A stretch of DNA of 64,000 bases. Source: Streptomyces sp. NBC_01288 (GTDB lineage Bacteria; Actinomycetota; Actinomycetes; Streptomycetales; Streptomycetaceae). The stretch spans positions 7,005,001 through 7,069,000 of the forward strand of contig NZ_CP108427.1 of the NCBI RefSeq assembly GCF_035982055.1, in the 5' to 3' direction. The notes under the pieces were generated by a model. That model was not told the origin of the DNA. It searched no databases and was given only the letters and a program-made list of their open reading frames with translations. Positions 41,462 to 49,778 of this stretch are shown here, piece after piece; the stretch's first letter is position 1; each line of letters opens with the position of its first letter. The translations under genes were made by a program, and so were the position numbers.

Positions 41462-41476
41462 ACGCCCTTTGTCTTT

Positions 41477-41533
41477 AGGGGCGCGGGGCCGTATCCGATG
41501 TGCGGCTACCGCCGCGCGGGCGCGACCAGCCCC
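41477..41533. repeat. Streptomyces intergenic palindrome, long variant
   Basis: The ends AGGGGCGCGGGG (41477-41488) and GCGCGACCAGCCCC (41520-41533) match the 30-bp copies at 5820 and 29396, but 31 bases including GCGGCTACCGCCGC are inserted in the loop. It lies between convergent genes 41461 and 41554. Confidence 0.65.
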
Positions 41534-41553
41534 ACGCGCCTTCAGCCGCAAAA

Positions 41554-43008
41554 CTAAGCGCTGATACGCGCAGCCTCGCGTACTTCAACAGACGACAACT
41601 TGTCAGCCGTACGCTCAGCGGTCCGCCGAGCCCAAGCCCCACTCGTCACCGCCCCCAACACCAGCACAGCCAACCCGCAGGCAACGAGGATCCACCACCC
41701 GGGCCGAGCCGCAGAAACAAACGTCTCCTTGTACGACGACGCCCCGATCCCGGAAGCCAACACCGCCCCGACCACGGCAACCCCCAGCGTCTGCCCCAAC
41801 TGCCGACTCGTGGAAGCAACCGCCGCCGCGACCCCGGCCTGAGCCCGAGGCATCCCGGACACCGCCGTATTCGTGATCGGCGCGTTCACAAAACCGAACC
41901 CGATCCCGAACAACGCGTACCCGATGAACCGCGAGACCCCGGACGTCTCCGCCTCGAACCCCGCGAACATCACCGCACTCGCCGTCATCGCCGTCCCCGC
42001 GATCAGCAGGGATATCCGCGGCCCCCGACTACCGACCAGCCGCCCGGAGATCGGCGCGCAGAGGAACGTGGGAACAGCCATCGGCAGCATCCACAGACCG
42101 GCGTGCAGCGCGTCGAGACCGACCACGTTCTGCAGATACAGCGTGGACAGGAACAGGAAGCCACCCAGCGCCGAGAACGCGCTGACGGCGATCACCGTCG
42201 CCCCACTGAAGGGCGCCGAACGGAAGAAGCGCAGGTCGATGAGGGGTTCGTCGCGCCGCGGCTCATACCAGAGGAGCCCGGCGAGGGCGGCCAGCGCGAG
42301 GATCGCGAACGGCAGGATCGAGGTGAACCCGGCGCTCGGCGCCTCGATGATCGCGTACGTCAGGGAGCCGAACAGGGCGATCACCAGGAGCTGGCCGACC
42401 GGGTCGGCACGGCGGGCCTTGGGCGCGCGGGACTCGGGGATGAACTTCAGCGTGAGCAGCAGCGCGGCCAGGCCCACCGGCAGGTTGATCCAGAAGATCG
42501 AGCGCCAGCCGACCGAGTCCACGAGCAGCCCGCCGATCAGCGGACCGGCGGCCATCGATATGCCGACGACCGCGCCCCACACACCGATCGCCCGGGCACG
42601 CTCGCGCGGCTCGGTGAAGGTGTTGGTGATGATCGACATGGCGACCGGGTTGAGCATCGAGCCGCCGACCGCCTGGATCATGCGGAACCAGATCAGCGCG
42701 TCCAGATCCGGCGCGAGGGAGCAGAGCAGCGAGCCGAGGCTGAAGACCACCAGGCCGGCGATGAAGACCCGTTTGCGGCCGATCCGGTCGGCCGTGGAGC
42801 CCGCCAGCATCAGCAGGGAGGCCAGGACCAGGGTGTACGCGTCGATCGTCCACTGAAGACCGGAGGTCGAGGCGTGCAGATCGGTCTGCATCGCGGGCAG
42901 CGCGACGTTCAGGATGGTCACGTCCAGGCTCACGATCAGCAGACTCATGCAGCAGATCGCGAGCACCAGCTGTCGGCGGCGGTGGCTGAGCTCGGGCATG
43001 CGCACCAT
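41554..43008 (-). CDS. MFS drug efflux transporter (EmrB/QacA family)
   Basis: 484 aa, 14 membrane segments. Motifs: LDVTILNVALPAMQTDL in helix 1 (the LDxTxxNVALP motif), GSTADRIGRKRVFIAG (motif A), WFRMIQAVGGSMLNPVAMSI, and RARAIGVWGAVVGISMAAGPLIGG (antiporter motif C). A proton/drug antiporter. Start uncertain between 43008 and the ATG three codons later. It shares an 88-bp divergent gap with dusB. Confidence 0.93.
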   Translation of the reverse strand: MVRMPELSHRRRQLVLAICCMSLLIVSLDVTILNVALPAMQTDLHASTSGLQWTIDAYTLVLASLLMLAGSTADRIGRKRVFIAGLVVFSLGSLLCSLAPDLDALIWFRMIQAVGGSMLNPVAMSIITNTFTEPRERARAIGVWGAVVGISMAAGPLIGGLLVDSVGWRSIFWINLPVGLAALLLTLKFIPESRAPKARRADPVGQLLVIALFGSLTYAIIEAPSAGFTSILPFAILALAALAGLLWYEPRRDEPLIDLRFFRSAPFSGATVIAVSAFSALGGFLFLSTLYLQNVVGLDALHAGLWMLPMAVPTFLCAPISGRLVGSRGPRISLLIAGTAMTASAVMFAGFEAETSGVSRFIGYALFGIGFGFVNAPITNTAVSGMPRAQAGVAAAVASTSRQLGQTLGVAVVGAVLASGIGASSYKETFVSAARPGWWILVACGLAVLVLGAVTSGAWARRTAERTADKLSSVEVREAARISA

Positions 43009-43096
43009 CGTACGCCAAACTCGATAGTGCGGCTAACTAATTACCGATACATGATCCCGCGGCCGAGCACCTGACGCGGTACGGGACAATGGAGCA

Positions 43097-44311
43097 ATGT
43101 CCACGCCCGTCTCCGCGCCTGTCTCCCCGCCCGTGTCCCCGGCTGTGACCCCGACTGTGACTCCTTTGCAGGTCGGCCCGCACACCGTCTCGCCGCCCGT
43201 CGTCCTGGCCCCCATGGCCGGGATCACCAACGCGCCCTTCCGCACCCTGTGCAGGGAGTTCAGCGGGGGTAAGGGCCTGTTCGTCAGCGAGATGATCACG
43301 ACTCGGGCGCTGGTCGAGCGCAACGACAAGACCATGCAGCTGATCCGTTTCGACGCGACCGAGACACCTCGCTCGATCCAGCTGTACGGCGTCGACCCGG
43401 CGACCGTCGGCAAGGCCGTCCGCATGATTGCGGAGGAGGGGCTCGCCGACCACATCGACCTCAACTTCGGCTGCCCCGTGCCGAAGGTCACCCGCAAGGG
43501 CGGCGGCTCGGCGCTGCCGTACAAGCGGAACCTGCTGCGGGCGATCCTGAAGGAGGCCGTCAGCGGGGCCGGCGACCTGCCCGTCACGATGAAGATGCGC
43601 AAGGGCATCGACGACGACCACATCACCTTCCTCGACGCCGGCCGCATCGCCGTCGAGGAGGGCGTCACGTCCATCGCGCTGCACGGCCGCACGGCCGCCC
43701 AGCACTACGGCGGTACGGCGGACTGGGACGCGATCGCGCGCCTGAAGGAGCATGTGCCAGAGATCCCCGTGCTCGGCAACGGCGACATCTGGTCGGCGCA
43801 GGACGCGCTGCGGATGGTGCGGGAGACCGGGTGCGACGGGGTCGTGGTCGGGCGCGGATGCCTCGGGCGTCCGTGGCTGTTCGCCGACCTCGTGGCAGCC
43901 TTCGAGGGACGTGAACAGGCCCGTGCCGGAGGCGCTGATGGACGCGGTCTGGAGCCGTCGTTGCGCGAGGTTGCCGATGTCATGGTGCGGCACGCGACAC
44001 TGCTCGGTGAGTGGATCGGGGACGAGGCGCGGGGAGTCATCGACTTCCGCAAGCACGTCGCCTGGTATCTGAAGGGCTTCGCGGTCGGGAGCGAGATGCG
44101 CAAGCGCCTCGCGATCACGTCGTCGCTGGAGGAACTCCGGTCCGGGCTGGACGAGTTGGACCTCAACCAGCCCTGGCCCGTAGGCGCCGACGGGCCCCGC
44201 GGCCGTACGTCCGGCAACAACCGGGTGGTGTTGCCGGACGGTTGGCTGAAGGACCCGTACGACTGCGCGGGGATCAGCGAGGATGCCGAACTCGACACCT
44301 CGGGCGGCTAG
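43097..44311 (+). CDS. dusB: tRNA-dihydrouridine synthase
   Basis: 404 aa. FMN-dependent reduction of uridine to dihydrouridine in tRNA. VVLAPMAGITNAPFRTLCREF is the N-terminal signature, the catalytic Cys is in LNFGCPVPKVTRKGGGSALPYK, and HGRTAAQHYGGTADWDAI and GNGDIW and GVVVGRGCLGRPWLF complete the FMN site. A repetitive Val/Pro/Ser-rich N-terminus (about 22 residues) precedes the domain. Its stop overlaps the convergent LTA-synthase-like gene by 4 bp. Confidence 0.94.
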   Translation: MSTPVSAPVSPPVSPAVTPTVTPLQVGPHTVSPPVVLAPMAGITNAPFRTLCREFSGGKGLFVSEMITTRALVERNDKTMQLIRFDATETPRSIQLYGVDPATVGKAVRMIAEEGLADHIDLNFGCPVPKVTRKGGGSALPYKRNLLRAILKEAVSGAGDLPVTMKMRKGIDDDHITFLDAGRIAVEEGVTSIALHGRTAAQHYGGTADWDAIARLKEHVPEIPVLGNGDIWSAQDALRMVRETGCDGVVVGRGCLGRPWLFADLVAAFEGREQARAGGADGRGLEPSLREVADVMVRHATLLGEWIGDEARGVIDFRKHVAWYLKGFAVGSEMRKRLAITSSLEELRSGLDELDLNQPWPVGADGPRGRTSGNNRVVLPDGWLKDPYDCAGISEDAELDTSGG

Positions 44312-47300
44312 TTCGTCTTCGGGTGGGGCGTCGAGCCGTACGCCGTGAGGAACTTGTCGCGGAAGTCGCTCATCTTCCACACCGGGGCCTTGTGCGCGGG
44401 GCGCAGGCCGTCGGTCCAGTTCCAACTGTCGATCTTCTCAAGGACCTTGGGGTCCTTGGCGACGATCGAGATCGGGACGTCACGGCTGGCGTGGTTGCCG
44501 CTGACGCGGGCGATCGGCTGGTGGTCGCCGAGGAAGACGAGCACGGTGTTGTCGTTGCCGTAGCGCTCCAGCCACTGGGTGAGGGAGTTCACCGAGTACT
44601 GGATCGACTTGCCGTACTCCTGGCGGGACTTGGTGGTGTCGGCGATGACGCCGGACGCCTTGTTGCCGGCCTTCTCGATCGAGTCGAAGATCGAACCGTT
44701 GCCCAGCTGGTCCCAGGGGACGAGCTTCGGGATCGGTGCCCAGGGCTGGTGGCTGGAGGTCAGGATCAGCAGGGACATCAGCGACTTGCCGTCGGTGCGG
44801 GGCTTGCTGTGCACCTGCTTCTGGAACTGCTCCAGCGCGTACTGGTCGGGCATCGTCGACCAGCTGAACTTCGGTCCCTGGTAGCCGAGTTGGAAGGCGT
44901 TGTAGACCTTGTCGAGGCCGTAGAAGCTCTGCTCGGGCCAGCCCTTCTGGATGCCCGGCATCACGCCGACGGTGTCGTAGTCGCCGGTCTTCTTGAAGGC
45001 GTCGGTCAGGCTCAGGTGGTCGCTGGCCATCACCGTGCGGTAGCGCTGCTGGTTACTGACCCACAGGCCCGACATGGTGGTGGAGTGGCCGAGCCAGCTG
45101 CTGCCGCCGTAGGTCGCCGAGGTCAGCCAGCCGCTCTTCGCGGCGAAGCCCGCCTTCGAGAGGGCCTTGGTGTCGGCGGCGAGCGTCGAGTCGACGCCGG
45201 GCGCCATGATCGGGTCCTCGATCGCGCTACGGCCGTAGCTCTCGATGAAGGTGAAGATCATGTCCTTGCCGCGGAGGTCCGGGACGAGTTGGCTGCCGGG
45301 GGTGTTGCCGAAGGCGTCGACCTTGGCGACCTTCTTGAACTCGGCCTCGTCGCGCAGGGTTTCCTGCACCGCGCGCACCTGGTACTTGATGACGCCGGCG
45401 GTGTGGTCGGCGGCGAGCGGGATGCCGTGGAACTCCAGCGCGAACGCGGTGAGGGTGATCCACACCGTGCCGGCGATCAGGGTGCCCTTGGTCGCGATGG
45501 GCTTGTAGGTCACCAGGACGTTGCTGAGCCGGACGGTCGCCAGCGCGACGAGGACGATCAGTACGACGATGAGGGCGATGAGGGCGACCGTGATGACCTG
45601 CGTGGCCGTCCCGCCGAAGGTGTCCTTCAGATACCCGCGGGCGTCCCCGAACAGGCTCCAGTCCAGGATGATGTTGAAGTGTCGGCCCAGGTATTCGTTG
45701 AACCCCATGTCGAACATGTTCAACACGGCGATGGTCCCGACGAGAGCGCCGAATCCCGCGGCCACGATGATCCGGGCCCGCCGCGGCAGACTCAGCAGAA
45801 TCACCGCCGCCATGATCGCCTCGGCCGGAAGCCGCGCGAACTCCATCAGCCTCAACTGCCCCAGCGTGTTGGGCATTTCGAGGCAGACGTAGACGAGCAC
45901 GGCGGCGAGGAAGGTGACGACCCAGGAGATCGTGACCGCGGCTACGGGGTGCCTTTCGCGCCATGCGTGCATACGGCGGCGGAGGCCTAGGCGGCTGCTC
46001 CAGGTGCGGGGGCCGGGGCGGTTGGGGCGGGGGGTGGTGGCTTCGGTGGGGTCGGGGGTGGCGGCTTCGTCGGGGGTTTCGGAGGCTTCGGGGGCGGTGC
46101 CGGGGGCCGTGACAGATTCGGTTGAGGTGTCCGCGTTCTCGTCCGCGTCCGCGTCGGTGGCTGGGGCGTCGGGTTCGGCTTCGGCTTCGGTGTCCGGGGT
46201 GGTCGCGGTGGCGTTCTCGGCGGCCTCGGGGGCGGGCGCTTCGGTGTCTGCGGCCTCGGGGGTGGTGGCGTCGGAGTCCCCGGTTGCCGGGGACTCCACG
46301 GTGCTGGACGCGGTGTCGGGCGTCGCGGCGGACACGGTTCCGGGAGCGGCTTCCGCCGTGGCTCCGAGCGGTGCTTCTACGGCCCGTTCGGGCGCGGGGG
46401 CTTCGGCGCGCTCGGTTCCGGAGGCGGGAGAAGTGCCGGCTTCGGTCTTGGCGGCGGCAGGGGAACCGGCCTCGGCTTTGGCGGTGGGAGAAGTGCGGGC
46501 TTCGGTCTTGGCGGCGACAGGGGAACCGGCCTCGGCTTTGGCGGTGGGAGAAGTGCGGGTTTCGGTCTTGGCTCCGGGAGTGGAACCGGCCTCGCTCTTG
46601 GCGGCGATAGAGGAACCGGCCTCGGTCTTGGCGGTGGGAGAAGTGCCGGCTTCGATCCTGGCGCCCGCAGTGGAAGTGGCCTCGGTCTCAGCGCCCGCAG
46701 CGGAAGTGGCCTTGGTCTCAGCGCCCGCAGGGGAAGCGGCCTCGGTCTCAGCGGCGGCAGGGGAACCGGCTTCGGTCTCGGCGGCCGTAGGGGAACCGGC
46801 CTCAGTCTCAGTGGCGGTAGAAGTGCCGCCTTCGGTCTTGGCGCTCATGGGCGAACCCGCCTTGGCCTTGGCGCCTGTGAGGGTGCGGGCCTTGGTCGCG
46901 GCGCCGGCGGAAGGCCTGGCCTTGCTCTTGACGCTCGCGAGGCGCTCGGCCTTCGTCTCGGCGACCGTGGAGGTTCTGGTTTTGGGCTTGCCAGCAGCGT
47001 CAGCCGGAAGGGCGGCCTCTGCCTCCGCGCCGGCGGAAAGGCCGGCCTCGGTGTCAGCAGCTGCGGAGGCGTCGGCCTTGGCCTTGCTGCCGGTGCTCGC
47101 CGAAGGGTTGGCCTGCGTTTTCGCCGTCCCGAGAAGCTCGGCCTTCGTCTCCGCGTCCGTAGCAGTGACGGCGTCGGCGCCTGCCGAGGTGTTGGCCTGT
47201 GTTTCTGCACCCCGGCGAAGCCCGGCTTCTGTCTCCGCGCCTGTGGAAGTGACGGCGTCGGTCTTGCTGCCGGTGCCGGCTGAAGCGCTGGCCCGCGTTT

Positions 47301-47631
47301 TCGCGCCCCCGCGAAGCCCGGCCTCTGTCTCCGCCTCCGGGCCGGTGGAAGTACCGGCCTTGGCCTCGCTCGCGGTGACTTCGGAAGTGTCGGCCTCGCC
47401 CTCGCCAACGGGGGAACCGCCCGCGTCGGCCTCACCCTCACCAACCGCGGAACTCCCCGCGCCCGCCTCGGAGTTGGGGCCGGTGTCGGAGGCCCCGGGT
47501 GCCGCCTCCGGCGTTGATATCGCGGCGCCCGGGTTCGGCGTCGGTTCGTCGTTCGTGTCCGGCGGCAGTACCTCGCCATCGGCTGCCCCGGCCGTATTCG
47601 GTGTCTGGCGTGTGCTCGTGTGCTGAGGCAA
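44308..47631 (-). CDS. LTA-synthase-like membrane sulfatase-fold protein with long low-complexity N-terminus
   Basis: About 1107 aa from the TTG at 47631 (GAAGGACC upstream; a GTG at 47754 would add 41 residues). Residues to about 525 are an Ala/Glu/Thr/Ser-rich, mostly cytoplasmic repeat region. Then come five membrane segments (VTISWVVTFLAAVLVYVCL; AIMAAVILLSL; IIVAAGFGALVGTIAVLNM; ITVALIALIVVLIVLVALAT; LIAGTVWITLTAFALEF) and an extracellular alkaline-phosphatase/sulfatase domain: FTFIESYGRSAIED, GGSSWLGHSTTMSGL, VFLGDHQP. This is the lipoteichoic-acid synthase layout, implying phosphoglycerol transfer to a glycolipid or wall polymer. The nucleophile should be Ser/Thr near FIESYGRS or in the STTMSG segment. 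Confidence 0.85.
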   Translation of the reverse strand: MPQHTSTRQTPNTAGAADGEVLPPDTNDEPTPNPGAAISTPEAAPGASDTGPNSEAGAGSSAVGEGEADAGGSPVGEGEADTSEVTASEAKAGTSTGPEAETEAGLRGGAKTRASASAGTGSKTDAVTSTGAETEAGLRRGAETQANTSAGADAVTATDAETKAELLGTAKTQANPSASTGSKAKADASAAADTEAGLSAGAEAEAALPADAAGKPKTRTSTVAETKAERLASVKSKARPSAGAATKARTLTGAKAKAGSPMSAKTEGGTSTATETEAGSPTAAETEAGSPAAAETEAASPAGAETKATSAAGAETEATSTAGARIEAGTSPTAKTEAGSSIAAKSEAGSTPGAKTETRTSPTAKAEAGSPVAAKTEARTSPTAKAEAGSPAAAKTEAGTSPASGTERAEAPAPERAVEAPLGATAEAAPGTVSAATPDTASSTVESPATGDSDATTPEAADTEAPAPEAAENATATTPDTEAEAEPDAPATDADADENADTSTESVTAPGTAPEASETPDEAATPDPTEATTPRPNRPGPRTWSSRLGLRRRMHAWRERHPVAAVTISWVVTFLAAVLVYVCLEMPNTLGQLRLMEFARLPAEAIMAAVILLSLPRRARIIVAAGFGALVGTIAVLNMFDMGFNEYLGRHFNIILDWSLFGDARGYLKDTFGGTATQVITVALIALIVVLIVLVALATVRLSNVLVTYKPIATKGTLIAGTVWITLTAFALEFHGIPLAADHTAGVIKYQVRAVQETLRDEAEFKKVAKVDAFGNTPGSQLVPDLRGKDMIFTFIESYGRSAIEDPIMAPGVDSTLAADTKALSKAGFAAKSGWLTSATYGGSSWLGHSTTMSGLWVSNQQRYRTVMASDHLSLTDAFKKTGDYDTVGVMPGIQKGWPEQSFYGLDKVYNAFQLGYQGPKFSWSTMPDQYALEQFQKQVHSKPRTDGKSLMSLLILTSSHQPWAPIPKLVPWDQLGNGSIFDSIEKAGNKASGVIADTTKSRQEYGKSIQYSVNSLTQWLERYGNDNTVLVFLGDHQPIARVSGNHASRDVPISIVAKDPKVLEKIDSWNWTDGLRPAHKAPVWKMSDFRDKFLTAYGSTPHPKTN
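46441..46560. repeat. 60-bp tandem repeat inside the LTA-synthase-like gene
   Basis: 46441-46500 and 46501-46560 differ at only two or three positions, each beginning TTCGGTCTTGGCGGCG. Degenerate copies continue on both sides (about 46400-46860) and encode 20-residue units of the type KTEAGTSPTAKAEAGSPAAA. Copy number is likely to vary between strains. Confidence 0.85.
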
Positions 47632-47780
47632 CCCGAAGGTCCTTCCGTGCGAGGCCCGTGATCGGAGTGGAGGGGCGGTCCGACTGGGGAGGCAGGACCG
47701 CCGCTCTTCCGTACGAGTTGCCTCGGGCCCCTGTTCACGGAACTGGGCAAACACCCGGCAAACGGCTTATCACCGTTGTG

Positions 47781-49718
47781 TCACGCGCCCCCGACCGCCG
47801 TGAGCAGCGCCAATGGAGCCGCCGCCGAACGGGACTCCCGTACGCACGCGTGCGGGTACGGAACCGGCTCCGGATGGGTGTCGCGGCCGTAGCCCGCGAG
47901 GACCTCCGGGAGGCGGTGGCCGGTCGCCGTCGCCGCGTCGACCAGCGCGTGCGCGACCGTACGGGCCTCGTCGTGCAGGCCGTAGCGGGCCAGGCCCAGC
48001 GTGATCAGCGCGTTGTCGTGCGGCCAGACCGAACCCCGGTGGTACGACAACGGGTGGTACGCCGCTTGGCCCGACGCCAGGGTGCGGACTCCCCAGCCCG
48101 AGAAGAAGTCCGGGGCCAGGAGCCTGCGTCCGACCAGTTCGCCGTACTCCTTGTCCAGCAGGCCCGACCAGAGCAGATGCCCGGCGTCCGACGCCAGCGC
48201 GTCGACCTGCCGGCCCTCGCCGTCCAGCGCCAGCGCCGGGAAGGAGTGCTCCCGCATCCAGAAGTCCCGCTGGAAACGGTCCCGGAGGTCGGACGCGGCC
48301 TGTTCGAGCAGGGCCGCGTACGTCTCGTCCTCCCATACCGTGCGGGCGAGTTGGGCCGTGCGGCGCAGCGCGTCGTACGCGTACCCCTGCGCCCCCGCCG
48401 CCATCACCGGACCGCTCGCCCGCGTGCCGTCGGCACCGCAGATCGCGCCGGGGGAGTCCTTCCAGTTCTGGTTGGCCAGGCCGCCCTGGTCGGCGCGGTA
48501 GACCAGGTACCCGCGCGAGGTCAGGCCGCCGTGGTCGAGCATCCAACCGATCGCGGCACGGGCGTTGGGCTCCAGGCGGCGGGCCAGCGTCGTGTCGCCG
48601 GTCTGCTCCACGTACGCGCCGAGCAGCACCAGGAACAGCGGGGTCGCGTCCACCGAGCCGTAGTAACGCCCGTACGGCACCTGCCCGAAGTGCGCCAACT
48701 CGCCGTGCCGCACCTCGTGCACGATCTTGCCGGGCTGCGACACCGACTCCGCGCCGACGGCCGTCGCCTGCGTCGCGGCGAGGGCGGGGAGGGTGGCCGC
48801 GGCCAGTTGGGGGCGGTACGGGAGCGCGAACAGGGACGTGAGGAGCGCGTCCCTGCCCAGCAGGGTCAGGAACCACGGGGCTCCCGCCGCCGGTACGCGC
48901 AGCTCCTCGCCGTCCGGACCCGTCGCCGGGACCTGGAGCGAGGCCAGGTCCGACAGGCCTCGGGCGCAGGCGGCCGCCAACTCCGGCCAGCCGGTGGGGA
49001 AGGAGACGCCCTGGACGTACTCGCCCTCCAGGGCGATGAGTTGGTCGTTCAGGGCGGACGGTGAGCGCGGTACCCGCAGCGCGCGCTTGTCGCCGTGCGG
49101 GCGCGCCATCACGCGGAGCGCCAACTCGGCGGTGCCGTGCGGTTCGAGGTCCAGGGTCCACACCATGCGGCGGGCGCCGGTGCCGGTCTCCTCGACGCCG
49201 TCGGGAGCGGGCTCGGCCGTGACCGTCGTACAGGAACGCCATTCGCCGCGCTGGTAGGCGAACTCCACGCCGTCCTCCAGGACTTGGCGGGAGCGGGTGG
49301 CGCCGGTCTTCGCGTAGGTGCGGTAGTCGGAGCGGAGTTCGAACTGGTCCGTGAAGTCGGCGTCCGCGGTGACCGCGAGCCGGACCGTCGTCGGGACCGG
49401 GCGGTTGCTGGTCACCTTCAGCGATTCGACGAACGCGCCGTCGCCCACGGCCTGTTCACGGAAGAGCGTGTGTGCGGGCGGCTCCTGGCGGCCGCCGCGC
49501 GGGACGAGGACACAGCGCGCCATGTCCCCGTCGGCCACCGGCGTCAGTGCCTCCGGCACCGCGCCGTCGACCGTCAACTGCCAGCGGCTCAGATGCCTGG
49601 CGTCCCGCACGAATAACCCGTCCGGGGAACTGCCGCCCCGTACCCCGCTGATGTCCCCGCCGTCGCCCACGGCTGCGAACGTCCCGCCGTGCACGAGCAG
49701 ATGATGCCGGTCCGTCAT
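47781..49718 (-). CDS. Glycogen-debranching-type glycoside hydrolase
   Basis: 645 aa, no signal peptide. The N-terminal beta-sandwich (HGGTFAAVGDGGDISGVRGGSSPDGLFVRDARHLSRWQLTVDG) is the glycogen debranching N-terminal domain, followed by an (alpha/alpha)6 toroid (WFLTLLGRDALLTSLFALPY, YGSVDATPLFLVLLGAYVEQTGD, HRGSVWPHDNALITLGLARYG) related to amylo-alpha-1,6-glucosidases. Asp in GRDA and the SVDATP acid residues are likely catalytic or substrate contacts. A TTA codon is at 49614-49616 (codon 35). It follows the MGH1-like hydrolase gene on the same strand. Confidence 0.88.
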   Translation of the reverse strand: MTDRHHLLVHGGTFAAVGDGGDISGVRGGSSPDGLFVRDARHLSRWQLTVDGAVPEALTPVADGDMARCVLVPRGGRQEPPAHTLFREQAVGDGAFVESLKVTSNRPVPTTVRLAVTADADFTDQFELRSDYRTYAKTGATRSRQVLEDGVEFAYQRGEWRSCTTVTAEPAPDGVEETGTGARRMVWTLDLEPHGTAELALRVMARPHGDKRALRVPRSPSALNDQLIALEGEYVQGVSFPTGWPELAAACARGLSDLASLQVPATGPDGEELRVPAAGAPWFLTLLGRDALLTSLFALPYRPQLAAATLPALAATQATAVGAESVSQPGKIVHEVRHGELAHFGQVPYGRYYGSVDATPLFLVLLGAYVEQTGDTTLARRLEPNARAAIGWMLDHGGLTSRGYLVYRADQGGLANQNWKDSPGAICGADGTRASGPVMAAGAQGYAYDALRRTAQLARTVWEDETYAALLEQAASDLRDRFQRDFWMREHSFPALALDGEGRQVDALASDAGHLLWSGLLDKEYGELVGRRLLAPDFFSGWGVRTLASGQAAYHPLSYHRGSVWPHDNALITLGLARYGLHDEARTVAHALVDAATATGHRLPEVLAGYGRDTHPEPVPYPHACVRESRSAAAPLALLTAVGGA

Positions 49719-49778
49719 CCCCGGTCCCCTCCCTTGAGTCTCTTGGCGACCTTGACTTCTGTGTCACTGACGTCCGTG

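Noticed and set aside
45914..47626. Long plus-strand open frame (570 codons, Val/Ala/Ser-rich)
   Set aside because: Antisense mirror of the Ala/Glu repeat region of the LTA-synthase-like gene; biased codons keep the other strand open. No ribosome binding site or recognisable domain.
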